A program made the position numbers and the translations under genes. 6,270 nt of DNA from an uncultured Bryobacterales bacterium (GTDB lineage: Bacteria; Acidobacteriota; Terriglobia; Bryobacterales; UBA6623), in contig CAMPKL010000236.1 of the NCBI GenBank assembly GCA_946887065.1, forward strand, positions 1 to 6,270. Direction: 5' to 3'. Of the stretch, positions 1-6,270 are shown one piece after another. The notes under the pieces are model-generated. The model saw only the letters and a list, made by a program, of their open reading frames with translations. It did not search any database and was not told the origin of the DNA. Every line of letters begins with the position of its first letter. Position 1 is the stretch's first letter.

Positions 1-276
1 GAGGAACTGAAGAAGGTGCGGCGACAAGGATACGCCGTGGACGACGAAGAGTTCGAGCCCGGCCTCAAGTGTGTCGGGGCGCCTGTTCGAGACCGGTCCG
101 GCCGCGTTAGAGCGGCGCTAAGTATTGCAGGGTCGGCAAACCGGCTGAGACGTGACGTCATGAGTTCGCGGGCGGCGACCGTAATGCGTATTGCCGCACA
201 GCTCTCGGCCGAACTTGGATACCGGCCTAAAGAAGATAATGCCCAGCCAACGAGAGGGCAGGGTTTGGGCGGCTAA
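1..276 (+). CDS. IclR-family transcriptional regulator, C-terminal fragment (5' end outside window)
   Basis: The frame is open from base 1 and ends at TAA 274-276, giving the last 91 residues of a protein whose start lies to the left. The piece matches the end of the IclR effector-binding domain: the GYAVDDEEFEPGLKCVGAPV stretch (about residues 10-29 of the fragment), then a strand with AALSIAG, then an amphipathic helix containing RIAAQLSAELGY. In this family the GYA.DDEE.EPG..C.A.P.RD pattern forms part of the small-molecule binding pocket. The N-terminal winged helix that binds DNA is not visible. A polar tail of about 15 residues follows the domain. The receptor gene starts 59 bases downstream in the same direction, so this regulator may control it; that is inferred from position. 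The effector cannot be read from this fragment. Family assignment is confident; the regulated target is not. Confidence 0.88.
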   Translation, partial: EELKKVRRQGYAVDDEEFEPGLKCVGAPVRDRSGRVRAALSIAGSANRLRRDVMSSRAATVMRIAAQLSAELGYRPKEDNAQPTRGQGLGG

Positions 277-335
277 CCGGGGCGGTTGGCCCAGAACGGC
301 TGCGTCAAGCAGCGGAAAGGGTATTGGGGGTAAGA

Positions 336-713
336 ATGACAAATTTACGATTTCCATCAATGAGGTACGGCATTGCGATTGCCGCCTTGTTGCTTTCGGC
401 CGTCGGCGCCTGGGCGCAGGTCACGACGGCGAATCTCTCGGGCACAGTGCAGGACTCGTCCGGCGCCGTGATTCCAGGCGCTGCGGTCACCTTGACCAAC
501 GACGATACCGGACTGACCTACAACGCCGAATCCGGTTCGGAAGGCGAGTTCGCGTTTCGGGTCCTTCCGACTGGAGCTTACACGCTATCGATCCAGGCGC
601 CGGGGTTCAAGGCTTATCGCAGCACCGGCATTCGCCTCGTTGCGTCCGCTAACGTCCGTCAAGCCCACGCCTTGGAGATTGGCCAAGTGACGGAGACAGT
701 AGAGGTAGAGTGA
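336..713 (+). CDS. N-terminal part of the receptor: signal peptide plus CarboxypepD_reg-like domain
   Basis: This is the portion upstream of the premature TGA, 125 residues if translation stops there. ATG 336 is preferred because a purine-rich GGGGG (326-330) lies five bases upstream; TTG 324 and ATG 360 are in-frame alternatives. Residues 1-27 form a Sec signal peptide: Lys-free but Arg-containing n-region, hydrophobic core IAIAALLLSAVGA, and a likely cut after AWA before Gln28. Residues 33-115 are a carboxypeptidase-regulatory-like (transthyretin-type) beta-sandwich, recognised by LSGTVQDSSGAVIPGAAVTL, EGEFAFRVLPTGAYTLSI and APGFK. The segment GQVTETVEVE is the usual linker toward the plug. 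If translation ended here the product would be a small exported beta-sandwich protein without membrane anchor or pore, and no function is known for such a form. Confidence 0.75.
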   Translation: MTNLRFPSMRYGIAIAALLLSAVGAWAQVTTANLSGTVQDSSGAVIPGAAVTLTNDDTGLTYNAESGSEGEFAFRVLPTGAYTLSIQAPGFKAYRSTGIRLVASANVRQAHALEIGQVTETVEVE

Positions 714-722
714 GCCGCTCCC

Positions 723-3494
723 TTGGTCGCCACGGAAGCCTCGGAACAGACCGAGAGCATAGATAACGCTAAGGTGTCGGAACTGCCGCTCGGTCGCCGC
801 AACGTAACGAACGTGCTCAAGCTGACGTCCGGCATCGACACCGGCAACGGCGGCATCCGCATCAACGGCCTGGGCAAGAGCGGCGCCGGCGTGACCGTCA
901 ACGGCACCGACGCCAACTCGATGCCGGCGGAAGGCCGGGCGCTCCAGAACTACGGCGGCGCCAATTACATGGACGTCATGAGCATCGAGGGCGTGGAAGA
1001 AGTCCAGGTCATGCGCGGCGTCATGAAAGCAGAGAACGGAGGCGTCGTCAGCGGCACGGTCAATTTGATCAGCAAGCGCGGCACCAATGAATGGCATGGC
1101 AGCGGAGTGTGGAACTACCGCTCCCACGTTTTCAACGCGCGCAACCCGTTCCAGACGAACTATGACAGCAGCGGTAATCTGCTGCCCAAGAACCGCGAGG
1201 TCTTCAATCAGTTCGGCGGCTCGCTCGGCGGACCGATCATCAAGAACAGACTGTTCTTCTTCACCACCTACGAGGGCTATCGCGGCTATACTAGCCGCTT
1301 CGTGACGGGCACCGTCCCTACGAATTCGTTCCGCCAGACGATCCTACAGGCGCTTCCGTTCCCAGAGACCAAGGCGTTGCTGGATACTCTCCCTGCGCCC
1401 GCGACCATCCTCGACGCGAACCGCGGCCGAGCCGAAAAGGTCGGGTCCGAGGTGAGAACCGACAATACCTGGAACATTCGCGGCGACTATCGGCCGAGCG
1501 ATAACGGCAATCTTTCGTTCACCTACGTGCGCGGGCGTCCGTTCGGTCTCGACCCACGCTTCAACGTCGGCGATACCAACGACCGTGAGTTCATTTACAT
1601 CCAGGACCGCTACAACGCGCAGTACACCCACACGGGCAGCAACTGGGTATCGGAGTCGCGTTGGGGCTACAACTACGCGGACATGGACCGGCTCGACAAT
1701 TTCTTCGGCGAGCAGTTCATTTCGCCGCTCGGCGAGACGGTCGAATGGCAGGGGCGAATTCCCCGGCTGAATATCCAGACGCCCACGGGCACTCTCGGGT
1801 TGAATAGTGCGGAGGTCTGGCAGATGGAAGGCGCTACCTCCACCTATGACCAAAAGTTCAGCCTGATTCGAGGCAATCACACCTTTAAGGTCGGCGGTCG
1901 CCTGCTTTGGACCACCGGCAACCGCACCAACCCCGAGAACCCGAGCTACGACTTCAACAGCGTTGAAGACATGATGGCTAATCGCGTCAACGGCGCGGTG
2001 CTGACCTTCGGTTCCAACGGACCGCACACATCACGCATGTATGAATGGGGTGGGTTCGTGCAAGACGATTGGCGGGTCAACAACAAACTGATGCTCAACC
2101 TGGGCCTTCGCTATGACTATTACTCCAATGTCGTCGTTGAGCCGACGGGCTCTATTGATGTCGTCGCCAAGAACTTGGAACTCCCGCCCGGCGCCGACTT
2201 CACGAACTTCGCATTCGGCGCTCGCCGTCCGCGCGAGAACGAGACGAATCCCGACAAGTGGGTTAACCTCGGGCCGCGCATCGGATTTGCCTACCAGGCC
2301 AATCAGAAGACCGTCGTCCGCGGCGGCGTGGGCATTATGTTCGCCGCACAAGTGGGCGCAATGCTGAGACAGAGTACCGCCGGACCGGACATTCCGTTCC
2401 GCGTCAGCTACAGCGCTGAGGAAGCTGCGAACCTGGGCGTCAAGTACCCACTGATCAACGAACAGGTCATTCCCATCGCAGGGCAGGACATCGTTGCTCG
2501 AGGCCGCGAGTTGGTCTTTTCGCTGATCACTCCTGATCTGCAGAACCCTTACACGATCAACTACCAGTTCAACATTCAGCGGGAGTTGAAGTCCGACCTA
2601 ATGTGGGAGATCGGCTATGTCGGAACGCGTGGCGTCAAATGGCCGATGCACCGGCGCTTCAACCTGCCCGACCGCCTGACGGGGGTGCGTCCGAATCCGA
2701 ACCTCATTCCCGGCGGTCCTTATTTCGTCGACATGGGCGAAAGCGTAATGAATCACTCCTTGCAGACCTCTCTTCGGAAGCGGTTCACGCACAACTTCTC
2801 TGGAGACATTCACTACACCTGGGGCAAAACGTTCGCTTATCAAGGCGGAGACGTGGGTGTTTACTACGGTACCGACGCCGTCGCTGAAATCCAGGACTTC
2901 TATGGTGTTGAGAATGAGCGGGGCAATCCCAACTACGACACAACCCATCGAGTCACGGCCGACATCATCTACGAGCTGCCCGGTCTCAGCAATATGACGG
3001 CTCCCGTGAGGACGGTCCTCGGCGGCTGGCAGATGAGTGCCATCTACAGCGGCTCGACCGGCAGTCCCGTCAGAGTCACCCAAGGCTGCTCGAACGCATG
3101 GGCGTGCCGCGGAGACTACCTTGGCGGCGACATCGTACTGGAAAACTCCCCAGCGTTTAACACCCCCGTAACGGGGCGTCACACATTCGTGCGTTATATC
3201 AACCCGGCCGCATTCGCCAAGGTACCGGAAGTTGGAGGCGTCGCCATTCGACCGGGCAACGCCGCTAACGGCATTGTTCGAGGCCCCGGCCAATGGACGA
3301 TTGATTTCTCGCTTTCCAAGAGATTCGCGTTCACCGAAGCGGCTGGTCTGCAAATCCGTGCCGACATGTTCAACTTCTTTAACCACGTCAATCTAGGGGG
3401 CATTAACGGCAACGTCGAGAGCTCCGACTTCGGCGTGATCGATTCAGCGGGCGGCATGCGCACGATGCAAGTGGGCGCCCGCATAACCTTCTGA
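723..3494 (+). CDS. C-terminal part of the receptor: plug and outer-membrane beta-barrel
   Basis: Numbering follows the joined gene from ATG 336. Residues 130-248 are plug-like: SELPLGRRNVTNVLKLTSGI, VTVNGTDANS, GVEEVQVMRG and GTVNLISKRGTNEWHGS. From about 255 to 1052 the protein is a large barrel with family hallmarks: RLFFFTTYEGYRGY near 305-318, QNPYTINYQFNIQREL near 736, GYVGTRG at 760, MFNFFNHVNLGG at 1011, and the terminal QVGARITF with a final Phe, the usual outer-membrane insertion signal. C918 and C924 sit close together in a probable loop and could form a disulfide. TTG 723 is the first possible start after the TGA but lacks a well-spaced Shine-Dalgarno sequence and would give a protein without a signal peptide; the first in-frame ATG after the stop is at 921. 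Independent function of this segment is therefore unlikely. No clear SusD-type partner is present next to it. Confidence 0.85.
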   Translation: MVATEASEQTESIDNAKVSELPLGRRNVTNVLKLTSGIDTGNGGIRINGLGKSGAGVTVNGTDANSMPAEGRALQNYGGANYMDVMSIEGVEEVQVMRGVMKAENGGVVSGTVNLISKRGTNEWHGSGVWNYRSHVFNARNPFQTNYDSSGNLLPKNREVFNQFGGSLGGPIIKNRLFFFTTYEGYRGYTSRFVTGTVPTNSFRQTILQALPFPETKALLDTLPAPATILDANRGRAEKVGSEVRTDNTWNIRGDYRPSDNGNLSFTYVRGRPFGLDPRFNVGDTNDREFIYIQDRYNAQYTHTGSNWVSESRWGYNYADMDRLDNFFGEQFISPLGETVEWQGRIPRLNIQTPTGTLGLNSAEVWQMEGATSTYDQKFSLIRGNHTFKVGGRLLWTTGNRTNPENPSYDFNSVEDMMANRVNGAVLTFGSNGPHTSRMYEWGGFVQDDWRVNNKLMLNLGLRYDYYSNVVVEPTGSIDVVAKNLELPPGADFTNFAFGARRPRENETNPDKWVNLGPRIGFAYQANQKTVVRGGVGIMFAAQVGAMLRQSTAGPDIPFRVSYSAEEAANLGVKYPLINEQVIPIAGQDIVARGRELVFSLITPDLQNPYTINYQFNIQRELKSDLMWEIGYVGTRGVKWPMHRRFNLPDRLTGVRPNPNLIPGGPYFVDMGESVMNHSLQTSLRKRFTHNFSGDIHYTWGKTFAYQGGDVGVYYGTDAVAEIQDFYGVENERGNPNYDTTHRVTADIIYELPGLSNMTAPVRTVLGGWQMSAIYSGSTGSPVRVTQGCSNAWACRGDYLGGDIVLENSPAFNTPVTGRHTFVRYINPAAFAKVPEVGGVAIRPGNAANGIVRGPGQWTIDFSLSKRFAFTEAAGLQIRADMFNFFNHVNLGGINGNVESSDFGVIDSAGGMRTMQVGARITF

Positions 3495-3513
3495 ACCTTA
3501 CCCAACCCCAACT

Positions 3514-3550
3514 GGGGCGGGATCGTCCATGATCCCGCCCCGCCTTTTTT
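3514..3550 (+). terminator. Intrinsic (rho-independent) terminator after the receptor gene
   Basis: A perfect 11-bp stem is formed by GGGGCGGGATC (3514-3524) and GATCCCGCCCC (3531-3541) with a six-base loop, followed by GCC and six T residues (3545-3550). It lies 19 bases after the TGA at 3492-3494. The G+C-rich stem and T run fit a strong terminator. It implies that the receptor and the downstream DUF1592/DUF1552 pair are mostly separate transcription units. Confidence 0.9.
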
Positions 3551-3578
3551 CAACCGCAACCGCCCGCCGCCCGGCGTT

Positions 3579-3598
3579 ACGAACCGTGACGAACTGTG
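3579..3598 (+). repeat. Two adjacent 10-bp direct repeats upstream of the DUF1592 gene
   Basis: ACGAACCGTG (3579-3588) is followed directly by ACGAACTGTG (3589-3598), nine of ten bases identical. A period of about one helical turn places both copies on the same DNA face, as for regulators that bind direct repeats. The copies lie about 20-40 bases upstream of the candidate -35 region at 3617, a typical activator position. Chance occurrence is possible because there are only two copies; the binding role is an inference. Confidence 0.35.
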
Positions 3599-3616
3599 CG
3601 AATCCCGCCGAAGTCA

Positions 3617-3645
3617 TTAGCCGCCAAGAGTTAGGCGGTTATACT
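3617..3645 (+). promoter_or_regulatory. Candidate sigma-70-type promoter for the DUF1592-DUF1552 operon
   Basis: TATACT (3640-3645) matches five of six bases of the -10 consensus. Seventeen bases upstream, TTAGCC (3617-3622) is a poor -35 match (three of six). Transcription would start near 3652, leaving a leader of about 30 bases before ATG 3683. The position, just after a terminator and before an operon, supports it; the weak -35 suggests dependence on an activator or a false match. Confidence 0.35.
3618..3641. repeat. Imperfect inverted repeat overlapping the candidate promoter
   Basis: TAGCCGCC (3618-3625) and GGCGGTTA (3634-3641) are reverse complements except for one position, separated by eight bases. 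The element fills the spacer between the candidate -35 and -10 boxes, where a repressor dimer would block polymerase. It could be an operator or a chance GC-rich palindrome. Confidence 0.3.
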
Positions 3646-3682
3646 GCTACCGGGTACGCCACTGGATTTGATCGATACGAAT

Positions 3683-6001
3683 ATGAGAACACGGTACCTC
3701 TTCGTAGCCGCCTTTTTGGCTGGCGTGTCATCCCTTTCGGGAGCTGACACCACCGCGGCAGTTGTCGAACAGTACTGTCACGCCTGCCACAACGAGACCG
3801 TGGCGACCCGGGGTCTGTCGTTCGCCGATTTGGATACCGCCGCTCCCGCGAAAGATCCCAAGACCTGGGAAAGTATCGTCAAGAAGCTGACACATCGCCA
3901 CATGCCGCCAGTCGGCATGCCGCGGCCGGACGAAGCCTCTTACGAGGCCGTGGTGGATACGATTGCCGGTTCGCTGGACGCTGCTGCCCGCGCTCACCCG
4001 AATCCAGGCCGTACGGCGACGTTCCGGCGCCTGAACCGCACGGAGTACCGCAACGCCATTCGCGATCTACTCGATCTGGATGTCGATGTTTCCTCCACCT
4101 TGCCGCGCGACGAGAGCAGCAACGGTTTCGACAACATCACAGTCGGCGAATTATCGCCGATGTTGTTGGAGGGTTACCTGAACGCGGCACACAAGATCAG
4201 CCGTCTCGCGGTCGGCGGACCCCTGCGCGATGTCGGCGGCGAGTTGATTCTCGTGCCCGCCGACCTTACGCAGGAGCAACATGCTCCCGGTCTGCCGTTC
4301 GGTACGCGCGGGGGTACGGTCGTTAGCCACAATTTTCCACTCGATGGACAGTACGAGATTCGTATGACGCTCTCGCGCGATCGCGACGAACAAGTCGAGG
4401 GTCTGCGCGGCGAATTCGAAGCTGAACTCGCCCTGGACGGCAAGAGGATTGGTCTATTCCCCGTGGCCCAGCCCGAGAACCGCGACCACAGCCAGGCCGA
4501 TAAGCACCTGTTTGTCCGAGTGCCCGTATTGGCTGGACCCCATGAGATCAGCGCGACCTTTTTGAAAAAAAGCGCCGCCCTATTGGAAACTGAGCGCCAG
4601 CCTTATTTGGCGCGATTCAATATGGATCGCCATCCCCGAGCGCAGCCGGCGGTGTACTCGATCAGCATCACCGGACCCTATGATCCGGCAGGGCCCGGCG
4701 ACACGCCCAGCCGTGAGAGGATCTTCACCTGCCGCCCGGCGCAGGCATCCGAAGAAAGCGCTTGCGCGAAGCGGATTCTTTCCCAGTTGATTCGACGCGC
4801 CTACCGCAGGCCGATCCAGGCCGCGGACACCGACCAATTGATGGGCTTTTATGAACAAGGCCGTAAGGAGCGCGGGTTCGAGGGCGGCATCGAGATGGCT
4901 CTCAGAGCTCTGCTGGTCAGTCCCGAGTTCCTATTCCGCATTGAACGCGACCCATCCGGCGTGGCGCCGGAGACGGCCTATCCGGTCTCGGACATCGCCC
5001 TGGCGTCCCGCCTGTCGTTTTTCCTGTGGAGCAGCATTCCCGACGCTGAGTTGCTCGAAGCCGCCGAACGCGGCGAGCTGCGCAAACCGGATGTTCTCGA
5101 GAAGCAAGTTCGGAGGATGCTTGCCGACTCGCGCTCCCAGGCGCTCATAGACAGTTTCGCCGGTCAGTGGCTGTATCTCAGGAATCTCGATTCGGTGAGT
5201 CCCGACCGCAGGATTTATCCGGACTTCGATGAGAACCTGCGCCGGGCGTTCCGCCGCGAGACCGAGCTGTTGTTTGAGACGATCGTTCGCGAAGACCGCC
5301 CGCTCGTGGAGTTGATCGGCGCGGATTACACATTTCTCAATGAGCGCCTGGCGAAGCATTACGGCATTCCGCACGTCTACGGCAGTCAGTTCCGGCGCGT
5401 GCAGTTGCCGCCGGACAGCCATCGAGGCGGACTGCTGACCCAGGCAAGCGTTTTGTCCGTCACGTCCTACGCCAATCGGACTTCACCCGTTGTTCGCGGC
5501 AAGTGGATCCTGACCAACATCATGGGGACGCCGCCGCCCCCGCCTCCGCCCGACGTTCCGCCGTTGAAGGAGAAGAGCCCATCGGGCAAAAAATTGTCGG
5601 GAAGGGAATTGCTTGCCGAACACCGCGCAAAGCCCCTTTGTGCAAGCTGTCACAACACGCTCGACCCGATCGGCTTCGCCCTGGAGAACTACGACGCGAT
5701 TGGCCGCTGGCGTAACCGCGACGACGGCGTGCCCGTCGATGCGTCGGGGGTTTTGCCTGACGGGAGGCCTTTCGACGGTCCCGAAGGTTTTCGCCAGGCG
5801 TTATTGGCCCGGCCTGAACTGTTCGTCGCCACCGCGAGCGAGAAGATGCTGACCTATGCTCTCGGGCGGGGCGTTGAATATTACGATATGCCGGCGATCC
5901 GCGAGATCGTCAGCCAGGCAGCCGAAGACGATTTCCGTTTCTCGGCGATCGTGTTGGGCATTGTAGAGAGTACGCCGTTTCAGATGAGGATGTCGCAATG
6001 A
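3683..6001 (+). CDS. Exported cytochrome c-like DUF1587/DUF1595/DUF1592/DUF1588/DUF1585 protein
   Basis: A 772-residue secreted protein. ATG 3683 is preferred over in-frame TTG 3668 because it puts the charged MRTR directly before the hydrophobic core YLFVAAFLAGVSSLSGA, a Sec signal cut near residue 21; neither start has a clear Shine-Dalgarno sequence. Order of parts: planctomycete-type cytochrome c domain with C32-H-A-C-H36 and a possible distal Met at MPP (M74); DUF1587 from FRRLNRTEYRNAIRDLL (114-130); a strand-rich region (about 218-300) with YEIRMTLSRDRDE; DUF1595 (361-420, ending near MALRALLVSPEFLFR); DUF1592 (433-562, SRLSFFLWSSIPD); DUF1588 (580-677) with a seven-proline run (617-623) and a second motif, C653-A-S-C-H657; DUF1585 (about 685-760). 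Length and order are normal for the family. Its reaction is not established; two c-type haem sites suggest periplasmic electron transfer. It overlaps the next gene by four bases, and the two families commonly occur as neighbours. Confidence 0.92.
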   Translation: MRTRYLFVAAFLAGVSSLSGADTTAAVVEQYCHACHNETVATRGLSFADLDTAAPAKDPKTWESIVKKLTHRHMPPVGMPRPDEASYEAVVDTIAGSLDAAARAHPNPGRTATFRRLNRTEYRNAIRDLLDLDVDVSSTLPRDESSNGFDNITVGELSPMLLEGYLNAAHKISRLAVGGPLRDVGGELILVPADLTQEQHAPGLPFGTRGGTVVSHNFPLDGQYEIRMTLSRDRDEQVEGLRGEFEAELALDGKRIGLFPVAQPENRDHSQADKHLFVRVPVLAGPHEISATFLKKSAALLETERQPYLARFNMDRHPRAQPAVYSISITGPYDPAGPGDTPSRERIFTCRPAQASEESACAKRILSQLIRRAYRRPIQAADTDQLMGFYEQGRKERGFEGGIEMALRALLVSPEFLFRIERDPSGVAPETAYPVSDIALASRLSFFLWSSIPDAELLEAAERGELRKPDVLEKQVRRMLADSRSQALIDSFAGQWLYLRNLDSVSPDRRIYPDFDENLRRAFRRETELLFETIVREDRPLVELIGADYTFLNERLAKHYGIPHVYGSQFRRVQLPPDSHRGGLLTQASVLSVTSYANRTSPVVRGKWILTNIMGTPPPPPPPDVPPLKEKSPSGKKLSGRELLAEHRAKPLCASCHNTLDPIGFALENYDAIGRWRNRDDGVPVDASGVLPDGRPFDGPEGFRQALLARPELFVATASEKMLTYALGRGVEYYDMPAIREIVSQAAEDDFRFSAIVLGIVESTPFQMRMSQ
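5986..5990 (+). promoter_or_regulatory. Shine-Dalgarno sequence for the DUF1552 gene
   Basis: GAGGA at 5986-5990 lies seven bases before ATG 5998, inside the last codons of the DUF1592 gene. It fixes the start of the downstream gene and, with the ATGA overlap at 5998-6001, indicates translational coupling. Confidence 0.75.
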
Positions 6002-6270
6002 TCATCACCAAGAAGTCGCTATCCCGCCGGACGCTGCTGCGCGGGACCGGCGCCGCAGTCGCCCTACCGCTGCTGGACGCCATGCTCCCATCGATGACGG
6101 CGCTGGCGAAGACGCCCGCGGCTCCCCCGCCGCGGCTGAGCTATGTCTACATCCCGATGGGAGCGAATATCGCGGAGTGGACTCCCGCCGGAGGGGCGGG
6201 TCCGCTCCAAAGGCTGTCGCCGACCCTGGGCTCGTTAGAGCCCTTCAAGGATCGCCTCACGGTTATTACG
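5998..6270 (+). CDS. DUF1552 domain protein with Tat signal, N-terminal fragment (3' end outside window)
   Basis: The frame is open from ATG 5998 to the window edge, giving 91 residues. The start overlaps the previous stop as ATGA and has a good Shine-Dalgarno sequence. Residues 9-14 read SRRTLL, a twin-arginine motif, followed by the hydrophobic stretch GTGAAVALPLLDAML and a likely cut after ALA (residue 37), so the protein appears to be exported folded by the Tat route. The mature start has PPPRLSYVYIPMGANIAEWTP (split here for the family pattern: RL.YVY.P.G, then .WTP.G), then LSPTLGSLEPFKDRLTVIT, matching the beginning of DUF1552 proteins. The full family is usually around 400-450 residues, so most of the gene is missing. 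Members typically sit beside DUF1592 cytochrome-like proteins, as here. Biochemical function is unknown; a periplasmic role together with the upstream gene product is inferred. Confidence 0.88.
   Translation, partial: MIITKKSLSRRTLLRGTGAAVALPLLDAMLPSMTALAKTPAAPPPRLSYVYIPMGANIAEWTPAGGAGPLQRLSPTLGSLEPFKDRLTVIT

Larger units (their letters stand above)
336..3494 (+). pseudogene. TonB-dependent receptor gene interrupted by one in-frame TGA (codon 126)
   Basis: The two open segments 336-710 and 714-3494 are in the same frame and together encode one outer-membrane receptor of the carboxypeptidase-regulatory-like/TonB-dependent type, 1051 amino acids plus one TGA codon, a normal length for this family. 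The junction reads TVEVE-stop-AAPLVATEAS. In relatives the stretch VEV.(A/G)APLV is continuous across this point, so nothing seems to be missing or inserted; one codon has become TGA (for example from GGA, TCA or CGA). The rest of the gene is clean: signal peptide, plug, barrel and a C-terminal aromatic residue are all present. TGA is also the normal terminator at 3492-3494 and of the next gene, so the code is not reassigned. The choices are a recent nonsense mutation, a sequencing or assembly error, or readthrough. Substrate unknown; the family imports large or scarce nutrients across the outer membrane using TonB energy. Confidence 0.8.

Noticed and set aside
153..160. Perfect 8-bp palindrome TGACGTCA
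   Set aside because: It lies inside the IclR coding sequence, away from any start site, and an isolated 8-bp palindrome is expected by chance.
235..240. GATAAT, a -10-like hexamer that could drive the receptor gene
   Set aside because: No acceptable -35 box at 16-18 bases (the TTGGAT at 215 is only 14 bases away), and it sits within the IclR coding tail.
585..1127. Long minus-strand open frame opposite the receptor gene
   Set aside because: It is a by-product of GC-rich codon use on the plus strand; the composition is Ala/Val/Asp/His-rich with no recognisable domain. The same holds for the minus-strand frames at 1344-2027, 2598-3386 and 4931-5422.
3901..3919. Inverted repeat CATGCCG / CGGCATG with a five-base loop
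   Set aside because: It arises from codons for the conserved MPPVGMP stretch and has no T run or regulatory position.
4565..4571. Run of seven A bases, a possible slippery site
   Set aside because: The DUF1592 frame continues normally through it, no useful product exists in another frame, and the domain downstream needs no shift.
1..6270. CRISPR arrays, tRNA or rRNA genes, insertion sequences
   Set aside because: No spaced repeats, no cloverleaf-like segment, and no transposase or terminal inverted repeats were seen by reading the window.

Overview
The window (6270 bases, GC-rich) reads like a piece of an Acidobacteriota chromosome, most likely of the Bryobacterales/Solibacterales type. Two things point that way: a large TonB-dependent receptor with an N-terminal carboxypeptidase-regulatory-like domain, and a planctomycete-type cytochrome/DUF1592 protein followed by a DUF1552 protein. 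This taxonomic placement is an inference from gene families. All recognisable genes lie on the plus strand.

Layout: (1) positions 1-276 hold the C-terminal end of an IclR-family transcriptional regulator, cut by the left window edge. (2) After 59 bases, positions 336-3494 hold a receptor of about 1050 codons: Sec signal, CarboxypepD_reg-like domain, plug and outer-membrane beta-barrel. Its reading frame is interrupted once, by an in-frame TGA at 711-713 between the regulatory domain and the plug. The frame is the same on both sides, so this is a nonsense codon and not a frameshift. (3) A strong intrinsic terminator at 3514-3550 closes the receptor gene. (4) Positions 3551-3682 are intergenic and hold a candidate promoter, an imperfect inverted repeat and a 10-bp tandem direct repeat. 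(5) Positions 3683-6001 encode a 772-residue secreted DUF1587/1595/1592/1588/1585 protein with two CxxCH haem-type motifs. (6) Its stop overlaps, as ATGA, the start of a Tat-exported DUF1552 protein that runs off the right edge at 6270.

How the parts may work together: the IclR regulator could control uptake by the adjacent receptor, which would import a substrate across the outer membrane. The DUF1592/DUF1552 pair is translationally coupled and both products are predicted to be exported, so they probably act together in the periplasm, perhaps with a redox role through the c-type haems. The substrate is unknown. The terminator separates the receptor from the pair, so a shared pathway rests only on adjacency. 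The most notable observation is the lone stop codon in an otherwise intact receptor gene.
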